Source: Elysia chlorotica (taxonomy: Eukaryota; Mollusca; Gastropoda; Plakobranchidae). Taken from it: 64,000 nucleotides of DNA. Of the stretch, positions 24,101 to 35,482 are shown one piece after another. The stretch is from assembly GCA_003991915.1 (NCBI GenBank), contig RQTK01000765.1:1-64000 (forward strand), given 5' to 3'. Position 1 is the first letter of the stretch. Each line of letters starts with the position of its first letter. The position numbers and the translations under genes are program-made. The notes under the pieces are model-generated. The model did not search any database, was not told where the DNA came from, and worked only from the letters and a program-made list of their open reading frames with translations.

Positions 24101-24421
24101 TCTGAGGAAGAGCTGGAAACAGCTTCCGAAGATCTCAAACGGCTTTTACTGTCTTTCAAAGACCGACCAAGCCTAGTCACCTTGTCTCGCTCCATCAGAG
24201 ATGGCTGCACTCCGAAAGAATTGTTTCATAACATTGAAGGGAAGGTTCTGGAAGACCTGAAATCGGTCTTTAAGGGTTCTTTACATGGAGAAAGCATCCA
24301 TTTTGATAGCAATTTGCTTGGTGGAAAGCTGGGCTGGCCGCGTCGGTTTCCCAGTTGGAACAACAAACTTTTGAAGTTCCTCTCTGTAGATGTTGTGGCA
24401 GATCACTACAGTGGAACTTAA
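21159..24421 (+). CDS. UPF0489 (C5orf22-like) protein
   Basis: Four exons with agreeing phases: 21159-21444, 22030-22091, 22448-22573, 23105-24421; 1791 nt, 596 aa. Residues 13-27 form one hydrophobic helix after a basic start, so a type II membrane or signal-anchor topology is likely. An acidic linker (about 31-43) follows. The UPF0489 core has V-V-V-V-E-E-H-Y-E (87-95), V-H-F-D-A-H-A-D-V (117-125), a N-H-I-V-W segment and L-D-I-D-E-D-Y-F (301-308 region, Asp302/304). These are the family signature (human C5orf22 is about 440 aa and has no obvious anchor). The His, DxHxD and DxD spacing is like the metal site of arginase. No enzymatic activity is known for the family. The start is the first ATG of the anchor frame at 21159; exon 4 carries most of the protein, unlike the multi-exon amine oxidase. 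Confidence 0.88.
22205..22447 (+). repeat. Tandem duplication of an intron 3' end
   Basis: In intron 2 of the UPF0489 gene two consecutive copies of about 115-120 bp each run from tcaacaagatgttaaattaa through agcctgtaaaagaa to gattcttctttctat and tgtcttcaa. Only the second ends in the functional acceptor (ttcaaag before GTT); the first reads ttcaattt and has lost the AG. Confidence 0.85.
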
Positions 24422-25152
24422 GGTCCTTTCCTATCATTGACTCATAACCTTGAAGTTAGGTTTGTATTTTCAACATATCAATTTTGCTTTCAATGTGTTG
24501 CTTATCATGTTAAAAATGCTCCCAATGAAAACCGTTGAAGTTGGACATGATTTATTTGTGTGGCTGTAAAGTAAAAATATTTTAAGAATTTATGTATTGA
24601 TCAGAAATATTAAATGAAAAGTCTTTTTTTCCAGTTTCTTAGTCTTTTAAGATAACATTTTTTTAATCCTTTAAATCTATTAGTATTAGAAGTGCTTTGA
24701 AAATTTAAAAACTCCATGAAGCAACAAAATTTTGAGAATCAATTTACCACCAGGGGAAGCATAGTTTCCAGCTTTTTTGCCAGTTTTTCTAAAAGTTGAC
24801 ACATTTCGCTTTAAGCCATAACATATTTAAATGCACTCCCAGTTTTTATCTGATATATAGAAAAAATGTATTTGTTTTGTTCTTTCTTTTTCTTTGCCAT
24901 ATTTTTCTTTTTGTGCCAACAAAAATGTCCCTCTTCATTTTAAACAAAATTTGCTGCAGTTTGACAGTGCTCAATAATTATCGAATATTTTAAAATAGTT
25001 TGCATTGAATGTCTTTCAAAAAGTGTTTTTAACATTGTCGCATTCCTTCTTCAATGAAGACATAAATGCCCACACATAAAATTTAGAAAATGTGAAATTT
25101 TGTTATGACTTTTTTCAACCCATCAAAAGAGATGATATAAAACATTATAGTC
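24422..25152 (+). other. 3' UTR and flank of UPF0489 gene
   Basis: Follows the TAA at 24419-24421. An ATTAAA at 24609-24614 is a plausible variant poly(A) signal about 190 nt after the stop; other A/T-rich candidates lie further on. No other gene is visible. Confidence 0.4.
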
Positions 25153-25255
25153 AACTTGTTAACGTAATGGTTTATCTTACAGATATATAGTAAAAAAAAA
25201 TCCCACAAACTTGTTAACAAAATGGTTTATCTTACAGATATATAATCGAAAAAAA
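25153..25255. repeat. Short tandem duplication
   Basis: Two copies of a segment reading aacttgttaac, atggtttatcttacagatat and a short A-rich run. Confidence 0.85.
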
Positions 25256-25557
25256 TGCCATCAATCCATCATCAGCATCTTTGAATAATTCCCCATCTGT
25301 CTGTTCCATAACGAGAAAAATCGGCTGATTTTAAAATCACCTACAGTTTTTTTTTTTTTAAATATGCAATTTTTCAGTTTCTTTTGTTTTCCTAGAAACT
25401 AGTGATATTGAGATTGACCATTTTTTTCAAACCATGTGATGTTATATTACTTTTTTCTTCTAGGTATCAATTTATTGTATTAACATAATAATCATACGCC
25501 TGTTTGTATAATATTGTGGATTTGATGGTGAATCTGCGCATGGACATTCTCTTTAGG

Positions 25558-25752
25558 AATGGTCAGTTATGCAGTTTGTAGAGCTGGTGATTTGGGTGTT
25601 TTCTCCTCCTTTTTTTCCTTTTTTTTTCTTTTATTTTCTTTTCATGCTTGAATCAGTGTTGGTATAAAATGGTCAGTTATACAGTTTGTAGAGCTGGTGT
25701 TTTCTCCTCCTTTTTTCCTTTTTTTTCATGCTTGAATCAGTGTTGGTATAAT
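25558..25752. repeat. Tandem duplication, about 100-bp unit
   Basis: Two copies from atggtcagttat through gcagtttgtagagctggtg (acag in copy 2) and a T-rich run to catgcttgaatcagtgttgg. They differ mainly in the length of the T-rich run. Confidence 0.9.
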
Positions 25753-27716
25753 GTGACAGGCTGAGCCTATAGAAGTCCTGATATTTCTGCTTTCTCTTTG
25801 TGTGGCAGACATGTACTTAAAAAATGTTCAGATGCCAGTTCTGGGACCCATCCACCAATCATGAATTAGCTGATTTCAGATGTTACAAAGGGGACCAAAA
25901 ACATGGTTCTGTCAGGTTTTTTTAAAGAGAAACGTTTATTTAGTTATTTATGTTCTGAAAAGGGATGTTTTAACAGCTGTTTTAATACATATACAGGTTC
26001 GAGGCTAAAGATACCTATAGAATATGTATGTTTATTAATTTGTCGATCAAACTTTCTTATTTCATAAAATGATATTCATATTACAGATATACTGCTGTAA
26101 GCTTCCAGACTTTAAACCATCTAAAGCTATTTCTGTAAAAAAAAAAAAGAACATTGTATGTTCATAGGGTGTATTTTCCAGTTTTCCTGTTTATCAATGG
26201 TGGAACATCGTTTATAGAAGGTGAAAAAAACCAGCTTTCTTTTCCACCGTTTATAGAAATTGGAAAAAAAATAGCATTCTTTTCGAAAATTTACGTCCCT
26301 CTAAAAGTTAGAATTATGAACCGTGGACGGGTAAAATGGGGGATAAAAGAAACATTAACCCCCCTCCCCTCTCCACCCTCGTAATGTTTGTTCTTTTTTG
26401 AACCATGAGTCCCTTCATGTTAACCTAAGAACCAATCCAAAATAATAAAGACAAATAGACAACTCACCTAAAATCTACATCAACAGAATGATGTCACGAT
26501 CTAGATCTACATGCATGGCTGTGTAACCATTTTCAAATTCCAACCATTTTATCCGAAGAGCCAAGATTTTTGCCTATCTTTTGCATCAATATTTGACATG
26601 GTTTCAATTTACAAACCAAACAAGAAGCATAACATGACTACCTTCATATTTTTTTTACCAATCTTTTTAAGATTGTACATCCTATGTGTAGAAACAAAAG
26701 AAAAGTTACTCAGAAAGTTAAAGTGAGTTTTGGGAAATGGAGAGAGAGAGACAGACAGAAAGACAGAGAGAGAGAGAGAGGAAGAGGTTTAAAATTAAAG
26801 CTTTTACTAATTTGAAAGGATATAAATGACTCCACATGTAGATTTAGCTGTGAAAGGACTGCACTCTGCAAGCTTAGGCTTGACCACACAAAAAATTTAA
26901 TAAACTGTTTACAAATGCCAATCTGCGCATGCGCTTAAACAGTGGAAAATAACGACAAAATTTTTACACCGTCTACTCTATGAACAGTGGATAAAAACGA
27001 CATTTTTTTCCACTGTCTATGGACAGTGGAAAGGAACAGTGCAAATAATAAAAGGAATTTCTGGTGAACATCTTTTATATTGACTATATAATGATTTTCA
27101 TTCATCCTTAGCCATGAAAGATATCTGATCTTTCCTTTTTTTTAACCCATGTTTGATATTTATTTTTGTTTACACGATTAAGTTTATAACATACTCTTAG
27201 TGCAGATTTCACATAATAATCTTCTCTCGTCACTGTTTCATTATTTGCTGTTAAATTCTAAATTCATTTGATCTCAGCTTACACTGGGTAAAACTTATAT
27301 TGGCATTGTGAACATTTTGCGGAGAGCTTACTTTTAGCCGTAGTAGGACATCTACAGCTTTGATCTATACAGGGTACACCAACACCTGTTGCTTTTCTGT
27401 AGGTAGTGGAGTTTATTAGTCTTAAATTATTCATATACATCATACTTAATTTAACAAACTTTGCTTCTGGGTTATTTGTTATCAATGGGGTTTTTTTGTT
27501 TGTATTATTATTTTATTTTTCTTTATCTATTTTGTTGTGCTTTCATTCCTTTTGCTGTGTTTGTGAACTAGGAAGTAATCTATTTATTTATAAAAATAAC
27601 ATATTTTTTGTCGTAAGTTTTGAAACTGCTGAGAATCAGTCACATAAATGAACATTTTGTTTTCAACATGCTTGTATAGATATCATGATGTACTTTTTTC
27701 AAATGTGGGTGATAAT
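25753..27716. other. AT-rich, nothing recognised
   Basis: Contains a short GA-rich tract near 26743-26780 and a ccagt/tttatagaa-type short repeat near 26170-26265. No supported gene. Small plus-strand frames at 26154-26384 and 26511-26726 have no motif. Confidence 0.5.
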
Positions 27717-27801
27717 CTGGCGCAAGTGGTAAAGCGTTGAGTTCCGATCCCATAGTATCTGGCTGCTTCCCCGGATGGAGCAATTTTATTTGTTAGAGCT
27801 A
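27717..27801 (+). mobile_element. SINE fragment
   Basis: The segment agtatctggctgcttcc to ttatttgttag matches the 3' part of the tRNA-SINE at 28990-29310. The preceding tggcgcaagtggtaaagcg looks like a degenerate A box, so head and tail are joined with the middle missing. Confidence 0.55.
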
Positions 27802-28150
27802 TTGACGCTTCTTGGCCTTGAGGACCTGAACCTCATTCTGAAGGAGAGAAGACTCCGGTGGTATGGCCACGTGGAACGGTCAAGCGGAGCTATCAAGACA
27901 GCATTGGACATGCAAGTAACAGGAAGTCGTGGAAAAGGGAGACCCAGAATGACATGGAAGCAGGTGACAGAGAGGGATCGGAAAGACTGGAAACTCTCAA
28001 CAACTGACCCTCATGACAGAAACACCTGGAGATCTGGTGTGAGATCAGCCATGCGTGCAGCAAGCCAGCTACCTGGAAGGGGGTCCACTGATGTGGATGT
28101 TGCCCCATTACCTGCACGTTAATCAAAATACCGATGATGATGATGATGAT
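27802..28150 (+). pseudogene. LINE C-terminal fragment with (GAT)n tail
   Basis: Frame ending at a TAA at 28120-28122 encodes R-L-R-W-Y-G-H-V-E-R, then G-R-P-R-M-T-W and D-R-N-T-W-R. This is the widespread C-terminus of endonuclease-type LINE ORF2 ('RLRWYGHV', 'GRP..TW', 'DR..WR'). It is followed at once by a GATGAT tail (28133-28150), the 3' tail type of several I/RTE-related elements. About 115 codons remain; the rest of ORF2 is absent, so this is a dead 5'-truncated copy. Confidence 0.85.
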
Positions 28151-28308
28151 TTTGTCCTCTTACGGTTGGTCGGTATCAGTATAGTGTGACACTAGCTGGG
28201 AAGAGAAACTTGGTACCGGTACTCCGCGCTGTGTTAGTGTTACGGCATGTAAATTTGTCAGACGTTAGTCTTGGGACCTGTCACCACAAACAGTCTTTCT
28301 AGTGAAGC

Positions 28309-28445
28309 TAAGAGACTTTCTACACTCCTCGTTGTGACCCTAAGAGACTTTCTACACTCCTCATTGTCACTAAGAGACTTTCTACACTCCTCGTTGTGAC
28401 CCTAAGAGACTTTCTACACTCCTCATTGTCACTCCAAGAGACTTT
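28309..28445. repeat. 31-bp minisatellite, about 4.5 units
   Basis: Unit taagagactttctacactcc plus either tcgttgtgaccc or tcattgtcac, the two forms alternating. The alternation suggests a two-unit (about 62 bp) duplication. Confidence 0.93.
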
Positions 28446-28989
28446 AAACTAGGAGGGAGAGAGCAGCAGCTTTCTCCTTCAAAGAACATTTTATTTGACT
28501 GTGCAATTTTTTGTATTAGATAGCGAGAAACTAGGTCCTTTCAATAGTATTGTCTTATACCTCTCTACCCTATATTATGTCTGTAATATATATACTATAG
28601 CCATATTAAGAATAGTATTACTGGTTGTTTTTTGTCTTTTTTGTTTTGTTTTATCTTTTGGATAAATCTTTTTTTCTCTTCCAATGCATTTCCATGTGCA
28701 TTATTGCTGATTTTATCTCTTTTATGATATAACATCACGTTTCCTTTTTTTATATACCATTTCTTCCTAGGCTATGAGTCCTGATGTGTATTTCATTTAT
28801 TTTTACGGAGCTTTGTTTACTTTTTATATAGAACGTGTAACTTTTGTTGTATTGGTTCTGTATAATCTAGAAACAAATAAGGCAGTCAAATAACAATAGA
28901 GACTGGAACAGAGGCCTATTAAGGTAGGGATTTAGAATGCATTCTTTTCTTAGCTTGGGTAGAGATGTTTGTGGTTCCAGGAGTGAGGA
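28446..28989. other. Nothing recognised
   Basis: T-rich DNA without frame or repeat that I can support. Confidence 0.5.
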
Positions 28990-29310
28990 CTCTCAGTAGG
29001 CAGAGTGAGCGTCTTCTATTCTGGAGTTTGCTGGTTCGATTCCTGATCGGAGAGTCTTGTGCCTAGCTGCTTGGGGTGTTAATAATATGCCCAACTGAGA
29101 TAAGTTAAGTTGAGGTATCCCTGCTCACTCTATCTCTGTGTGCGATGATATGTGTCAGACTTTAGTCTTGGGACCCATTGCTGTATAAGATCCTCCCTGG
29201 GAAACTAGATACGGTTAAATAGGAGATTGCAGCTACCATCGCAAAGTATCTGGCTCTTTCCTATGGATCAAGCAAATTTATTTGTTAGATTAATCCTCTT
29301 CTGGCGTAAC
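28990..29310 (+). mobile_element. tRNA-derived SINE, second family
   Basis: The head has a tRNA-like A box around 28997-29011 (taggcagagtgagc) and a perfect B box GGTTCGATTCC at 29033-29043, spaced as in tRNAs. The body carries gttaagttgaggtatccctg and a tcagactttagtcttggga block; the tail ends caaatttatttgttag. It is not a functional tRNA: no cloverleaf acceptor stem can be drawn. Confidence 0.8.
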
Positions 29311-29364
29311 GATGCTACTTTGTGACTGCATAGGTATCATTATGAAATATCTCAGACTGTTCAG

Positions 29365-29552
29365 TAATAGTGTTCCGTTATCAATAACAGTGAGAAAACT
29401 TGATCATAATGGTTTCTGATTTGCTTCTAGGTGTTTTTAGTTTGATATTATACTTTATCAGTCATAGTCCTCCATCATCAATACCAGTGAGAAAACTTGA
29501 TCATAATGGTTTCTTATTTGCTTCAAAGAGTTTTTAGTTTTATATTACACTT
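29365..29552. repeat. Tandem duplication, about 95-bp unit
   Basis: Two copies from tatcaata.cagtgagaaaac through ttgatcataatggtttct to a ttttagttt...atatta run. Confidence 0.9.
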
Positions 29553-30588
29553 CAACTTGCGTGGCAGCAAACCTTACATTTTTTTTTCATAATATTTAAT
29601 CCTTTTTTAAAGTTCTATCCTGTAAACAAAATTACTGAACTTGAACTACATACTTTTGTTCTTTCCATGCAAACCTGATTGTCTGTAGTTATTGGCAGGC
29701 ATGACTAAACCAAAAGAAAATGTAACAACTTTGAAACCCTTTAACTTTCTCCACGAATTTACAATTCAATGTGTCTAGTTCATTTTTTAATTTGAACATT
29801 AGATCTCTGTGAATGTGACTAATATTATATTAATTTTTTTTTTAGATTTATACATGTTAAGTTTTTTTAATCGCATATAATTTATTTCATTTACATTGAT
29901 TAAAATGTATATGATTAAAGTTAAAATATATAATCAAAATTGATTATTATTTTCTGTTTATTGACATAGTTATATAGTTCAAAGTAGAAGCTCTCTTTGA
30001 GATTGTTGTGGAACAAACATTTTTAACCTTTTCAAACTTCTCCACAAACATACTAGTGCATTAGTATTTGCTTGTTTCCGCACAGCTTCCATCTTTGTAT
30101 CGTACTGCATAAACTCAGTATCCTCATTTCCAAACGATGGATAAAACATCTTTGCTTTTTTATTATTTTTTTTATAATACTCAAAAATAGTGCACATACT
30201 AAATGATATGCTTTAAAACATGCAATGTGCGTTTTTCTCTGTTTTTATTTTTAATGCTCCAGCCAAAACTGTTTTGTGCAAGGTGTAGATCAATTCTTTA
30301 TAAGAGAATTCTTTGTTGATGAATATTGATGAAATGTTTTATGATTAATATTTTATTTTGAGAACATATTAATAAAAATGATGTTTTAATGCATATCACA
30401 AAAGAGCAAGCCTGTATTAGTTCGCTCAATTTTTCTATGATGAGTAAAAAAAACAAAACAAAAAACAGCCAGTCTTGGCTATATTTTTTGGATGATCTGC
30501 AAATATATTTCTTTTTCCACTCGATTTCGTTTTTGCTTTTTTCAGTCCTATTTGTTTAGTTCCGTTATAGAGAAGGGGTGGGAAAGAG

Positions 30589-30596
<8 letters not shown>

Positions 30597-30644
<48 letters not shown>
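30597..30644. repeat. (GA)n microsatellite
   Basis: Perfect GA tract, then GAAA and GACAGA variants. Confidence 0.95.
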
Positions 30645-30652
<8 letters not shown>

Positions 30653-31356
30653 CAGAGACAGAGACTTATAGAGGGGAACATTTTTTTTGTTTACTGTGGT
30701 AGTTTTGCTCTTTTTGTTCTAATAAATATTTGATCCCGATTTTGTTATTTATCATATTTTGCTATCAAGGATTTTCTTAGAAAAAAAAACAGTTTATAAC
30801 TTTTGTTTTAAAATGTGATGATTTACAGTTTATACAAGCTCGTGATTAATTTTTCTTTGTCAATGTCATAGTTCAGTAGTTCTACAATAAACGGTACATT
30901 TTTTTATAATACCATTAAAACATCTTTTTGTGTTTTTTCTTCTACTCTAGGTACCATTTGATATTATAGATTTTTTTGGTTTGACAGTTTTAGTTTAATA
31001 CGATAATATATTTAAAATATGAATTGCCTTAAGACTACAGTTTCGGACAAATTAAAAATAATAAAAAAATAAGAAGAGTACTAAAATCAATCCAGTTTGG
31101 CTATATTTATTGGATCTTATGACTGAACATTCATTACATTTTAACATATCATCATTCTCACGTATTTGCACAATTGCGTTGCTTGTGTACCCTTAATTAA
31201 AAATTTAGGAGGAAAAATGAGTCATATAAAATGATTGTGAAAGAGAAATCATTAAATGAGACTAAATGTTATAAGTTGTTTCCCCACTTACTCCTTTATT
31301 CTTTCTTTCTCTCTATCTCTTTCTCTCTCTATCTATTTGTCTTTCTACCTTTCTTT

Positions 31357-31361
<5 letters not shown>

Positions 31362-31406
<45 letters not shown>
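31362..31406. repeat. (TC)n microsatellite
   Basis: Perfect TC tract within a longer TC/TCTA-rich stretch (about 31300-31450). Confidence 0.95.
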
Positions 31407-31413
<7 letters not shown>

Positions 31414-33889
31414 CTTCCTCTCTCTCTTCCTCTCTATCTTTTATTTTTATTTTCCTCACACGCATACATTAATTTTACCCCACCATCTGTAAAAAACAAA
31501 ACAAAACAAAAAATAATGATTTATTTTAAAATACGTTGTGGAGGTATGCAAAAGGAAAAAAAAAACGCATTAACATTCACAAAAGCCTAATAATTATCTA
31601 CATTTTGTATTAACTTACTACTCAGCTTCAAAAGAATTATTTTAAAACAAGAAAATCTTACCGTTTGTTTTTAAAATTACACAAGAGGAAAAGAGATATC
31701 GACTTCAATACCCTGTGTTGCCATTTGAAGGAGTGAGATTAAAAAAATACGAACCCAAAATGTTTAAAAAAAAATGAAAAGTTCAATTGTACAATTATAA
31801 TTATTTAAAAAAAAATGATCAAAACATCCCCACCGATGTCAATTTGACCTGCACACAAGAATTCCCAAACCATGTGAACAAAAAATGTAACAAAAATCAA
31901 TCGTATATAAAGATAGAACTAAAACACACCTTCCTGAATCCGAAAACGTACAGAAAGTGTATAGATTCGGCTACCCTGTAAAAATAGTCTGATTAGGTTT
32001 GCTTTGAAAGAGTTTCTTTAACAGTTCTCTACAGAGACGGGGCTACCAGCTAAGACTCCATATAGCACTACCAATTAATGTTGCTAGCGTCCCTTGTTTA
32101 GCAACTTCTTCAACAAAGCATCAACATCTTTATTACGAGTATTAGTCCCCGTCTTATGAGAAATAGAACACGGTGGACTTTCGTCGAAAGAAGAAGAAAG
32201 ACAAATCTGAGAGATGAAAAAAGCAGCTTAAAACTGAAAGGGGAAAAAAACAGGTGCCAGAAAAAAAAAGAGAGAAGCGAAATAAAACTACATGTATTCA
32301 CAACTTGGTAAGAATTCATTTGACTATGCATCCCATCATACCAAACTCTTCATCTCAATCATAGATCTGAAGAAGAAAAGTTAAACAACATAGCGTTTTC
32401 TATCGCTAAGGTAATTAGAACACAATGTCGAAACATGCAATAAATACATAAATTTAAAAAAAAAATGCCGATAATTAAGAAATAATTATAAAAAATTAGA
32501 TAGGCTATCTAAGTGAAAACCCTACAAACGAAATGTTAAAGTTTTCTCCATCATTATTGAAGTGACGCTTCCGTAAAATTATGTGAATGGATGGATAAGT
32601 CAATAAAGAAATAGCATTGAAGATCTAACGGCAATTTTAGTGAATAGTATTATAATTATCTTTCAATAAATGAACACAAATTGTGATTTCTTTTTATTGT
32701 TTTTTATGTTGTTTAAAGATGGATATAAGTAGCGAAACCGCATTAATAACCCAAAATGTTTTATAGGCAACACCATTAAGAATAAAGTAGAACATTATTA
32801 TTGTTCAATTAATAGTATATAATGTTCCATTTATGATACATGTACGTTGTTCGTTTTAGTATGGGGTCCCCATTTAAAACTTAGGAGAAATAAAAACACT
32901 TGCTCTCTCTGATCAGAGACTGGGCATAAATAATTATTGTAATCGACCTTCTCAATTTTATATAACTAAGAAGTGTATCAAGTAGAATGGCTATCATTAT
33001 TTGTATCAACATGACTTTTTCTTTGTTAAATTCCATACACAAAACTGGCTGTAATTCAATACCGTCTGTTGGCTCTTCTTATTGGTTTATAGTAAAAATG
33101 CTTTTTTTAATTGGCGGATTAAATTTGGGCACCGTATTATTAAACCTACTTACAGTTGTATGAGTTCGTAGAAAGTCATAATTATTTGTCAATTTTAAAC
33201 AACCGTATACCCAAATCTAACATCATCTGATTCGTACTGGTCAGAGACCTTGGGTTCCAAAAATAAAATGCCAAGTCACCGACTCCACTGAAGCGAACAA
33301 ATATCAAGCTGTGCATAACAAAGGAAGGATAGTTTATTCCTATTACAATTGATTTCGTAGCATAGTTTGGCTTATGGATCATTGCCTTTCCTGCCTACTC
33401 AAAAGCGTAAACAATCCTGACTATGCCTAATAGTTCAATGAAGCATTGCAATTATGTTGCCCGTGACATTAAAATTATGGTTTATTTAGCAACCATAGCG
33501 TGAAAAAAAATATATTTTAAACTCCACTGAAACATAAGGGTGGTTTTGACTACGACATCTGTAGATGCTGTTTTAGTACCCCACTCCCAACTCTTGCACA
33601 ATTCCCCAATGATGAAAGTAATAATTTTAACTATCATTATTGAATTTAGTTTTAACTACTGATGACTTTAGTGATGCTCGTTGTATTTTGTTTAACAATA
33701 GGCCTAGATAAAAACAATTTAACCTCAAGCCACCCCCCCCCCTATAAAAAGACGCGCCCCCACGACGATGGCCTGAACTGGTCACACATTACAGGAGTGA
33801 TCATGATGGGCTTGCTTGGTTTGAACGTGATGATGTGCAGGGTGTGGTCTTGGGTCATGGGCGTTTAGAATAACGATGGTTATCATTAA

Positions 33890-35338
33890 GCCGGCCATAG
33901 ACGTTGCAATAATTGCTGTAAATCGTCGCTTTGCGATCATTTTTGCAATATCTTGCTTGGTGTATGGGGATATTGCAGAAATTTATCGACTTCAAAAGCT
34001 GATTGCTCATCGAGTGGTACAAATTGCTCATCGACTGGTACAACTTGAAAATAAATTGCCCTCGCCGCGCGACCTTGTCGATCTGCGGCGGGCCCTTTGT
34101 TTTTTTAAGGCCAGACAAGCCGACGCCGGTGCAGTAGGCTATTTTTGCAGGTCAAATGTTCATTTATGAGCCATCGGATTTTGAATCTGATAACAGATTC
34201 GGTTTTCTCGACCCAAAATTAGCAAAGTCTACGCGTAGAGATGCTTGTTAGAACACGTTTTAGAGAATTAAATTTTATTTCGTTATTTGCCTCTATAAAC
34301 TTAATATTCTTGTCTCCCCATTCCCGCCCATGTTTTTTTTTTGTCTTTATATTAATTTATCTATCAGTATAATTATATGATATAGCTTTACATCACTTCA
34401 CAAATCGCGTTACCTAGATCCATTAATTATTTAAAAAGCCAAACACGATTTTATTTGAACTGAATGAGAGACAATTAACAAAGGTGAACATTTTTACTCA
34501 TTGATGTTATTTAAAATCGTGTTTCTTCTGTCTCGTCCTGTTGATTTTTCGTGTGCAGCCCGTCTTGAAATAAGCCGATGTAATTTTGCGCGAGCCAAAA
34601 GTGCCTTGTGCGACACCCACGCACGTATAAAAACATCAAAGGAGACAATTCTACTAGACTTTCTGGCGCCTACTAGCCTAGTGATCGTATTTGCCGTTCG
34701 CCGAATGTCTAGAGTTGCGTTTGTACTATGATATAACCAAGATCTAAACTGTAGCCCTTTCATTGTTAACTGATAATCCTGAGTTGTGAGGACATTACTT
34801 TTGTACACGTTGAAACGATACAATTCTTTTTTTTTTCATAATCGAAGACAACCATGGTATCTTGGAACAAAGCATTTCTCTTGGAGTTTATTAGAATATA
34901 CAAGGAAAGGAGTGTTTATGGAAAGTTAAATCAGATAACTATCATGACAAACAAAGACGTGAAAAGTCTTATCAGAGGTTACTGTCAAAGGTGAGAGAGC
35001 AAAACCCTGATGCTCAAAAAGATGTCATTATAAAAAAAAAATTAAAAATCTGCGCACTGTCTTTCGTAAGGAGAACAAACAAGTTAAGGATTCCATGCGT
35101 TCAGGTGCTGGCCTTGGCTCTTCTTCTGCAAATGTTAATAATTATAGCCGCAGAGAGTGCCGTTACTGCTGATGCTTGATGCTCCATTTAACACTTAATG
35201 CACAAGTTCAGCTTGTGGATCGAACGATTTTGTCGACGCGTGTGTGGGCAGATGGAAGACAATTTTTGCTTGGGATATTGTATAGCAATATTGCCAGTCA
35301 ATTGATGGCTGCAATTTATCGACACGTCTATGGCCGGC
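33890..35338 (+). mobile_element. PIF/Harbinger-like element H1
   Basis: Ends are exact 15-bp inverted repeats GCCGGCCATAGACGT, with TTAA immediately outside both ends. It contains a decayed MADF ORF on the plus strand (34853 on). Positions 34105-34620 are repeated directly at 35483-35990, and 35117-35338 at 36220-36447, in the neighbouring remnant H2. TTAA on both sides would fit a piggyBac duplication, but MADF content argues for PIF/Harbinger, whose TWA target is also contained in TTAA. Confidence 0.7.
34853..35165 (+). pseudogene. MADF-domain accessory protein remnant
   Basis: From ATG 34853 (M-V-S-W-N-K-A-F-L-L-E-F-I) the frame gives the MADF opening, then shifts; a second frame continues with the D-Y-H-D-K-Q-R-R and Y-Q-R-L-L-S-K-V-R-E-Q-N-P-D-A blocks; a third has the F-R-K-E-N-K-Q-V-K-D-S-M-R-S-G-A-G block. 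In order these are the whole MADF domain plus the 'SGAG' linker of the PIF/Harbinger Myb-like protein. At least two frameshifts break it. In living elements this protein escorts the transposase to the nucleus and the ends. Confidence 0.75.
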
Positions 35339-35482
35339 TTAAAACTGAAAAAATGCATAATAAACAATTTCATAAAAAAATGTTTTTATTCGATTCAGAC
35401 ACCCACACATTGAAGAATGCGTGCGATTTCCACCCCCGCCACTTTCACCCCTCCATGCCGTATCCAGGTGTGTTGTGTTTGA

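Larger units (their letters stand above)
29553..33889. other. AT-rich, no supported gene
   Basis: Contains microsatellites listed separately. The 72-residue minus-strand frame at 29979-30197 and the frames near 31787 and 32110 have no recognisable motif and no splice context. Frames over the TC tract at 31231-31590 are microsatellite translations. Confidence 0.5.

Noticed and set aside
23093..24210. Overlapping frames inside exon 4 of the UPF0489 gene
   Set aside because: Shadows of the real exon; the exon frame alone has family motifs.
28990..29050. A functional tRNA gene
   Set aside because: A and B boxes are present but no acceptor stem or 3' end forms; this is a SINE head.
29979..30197. 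72-residue minus-strand frame as a small gene
   Set aside because: No recognised domain, no splice partners and no repeat; length expected by chance in this much DNA.
31231..31590. Ser/Leu-rich proteins over TC tracts (also near 37678, 59608, 36879)
   Set aside because: Dinucleotide repeats have no stop codons in these frames; open frame is uninformative.
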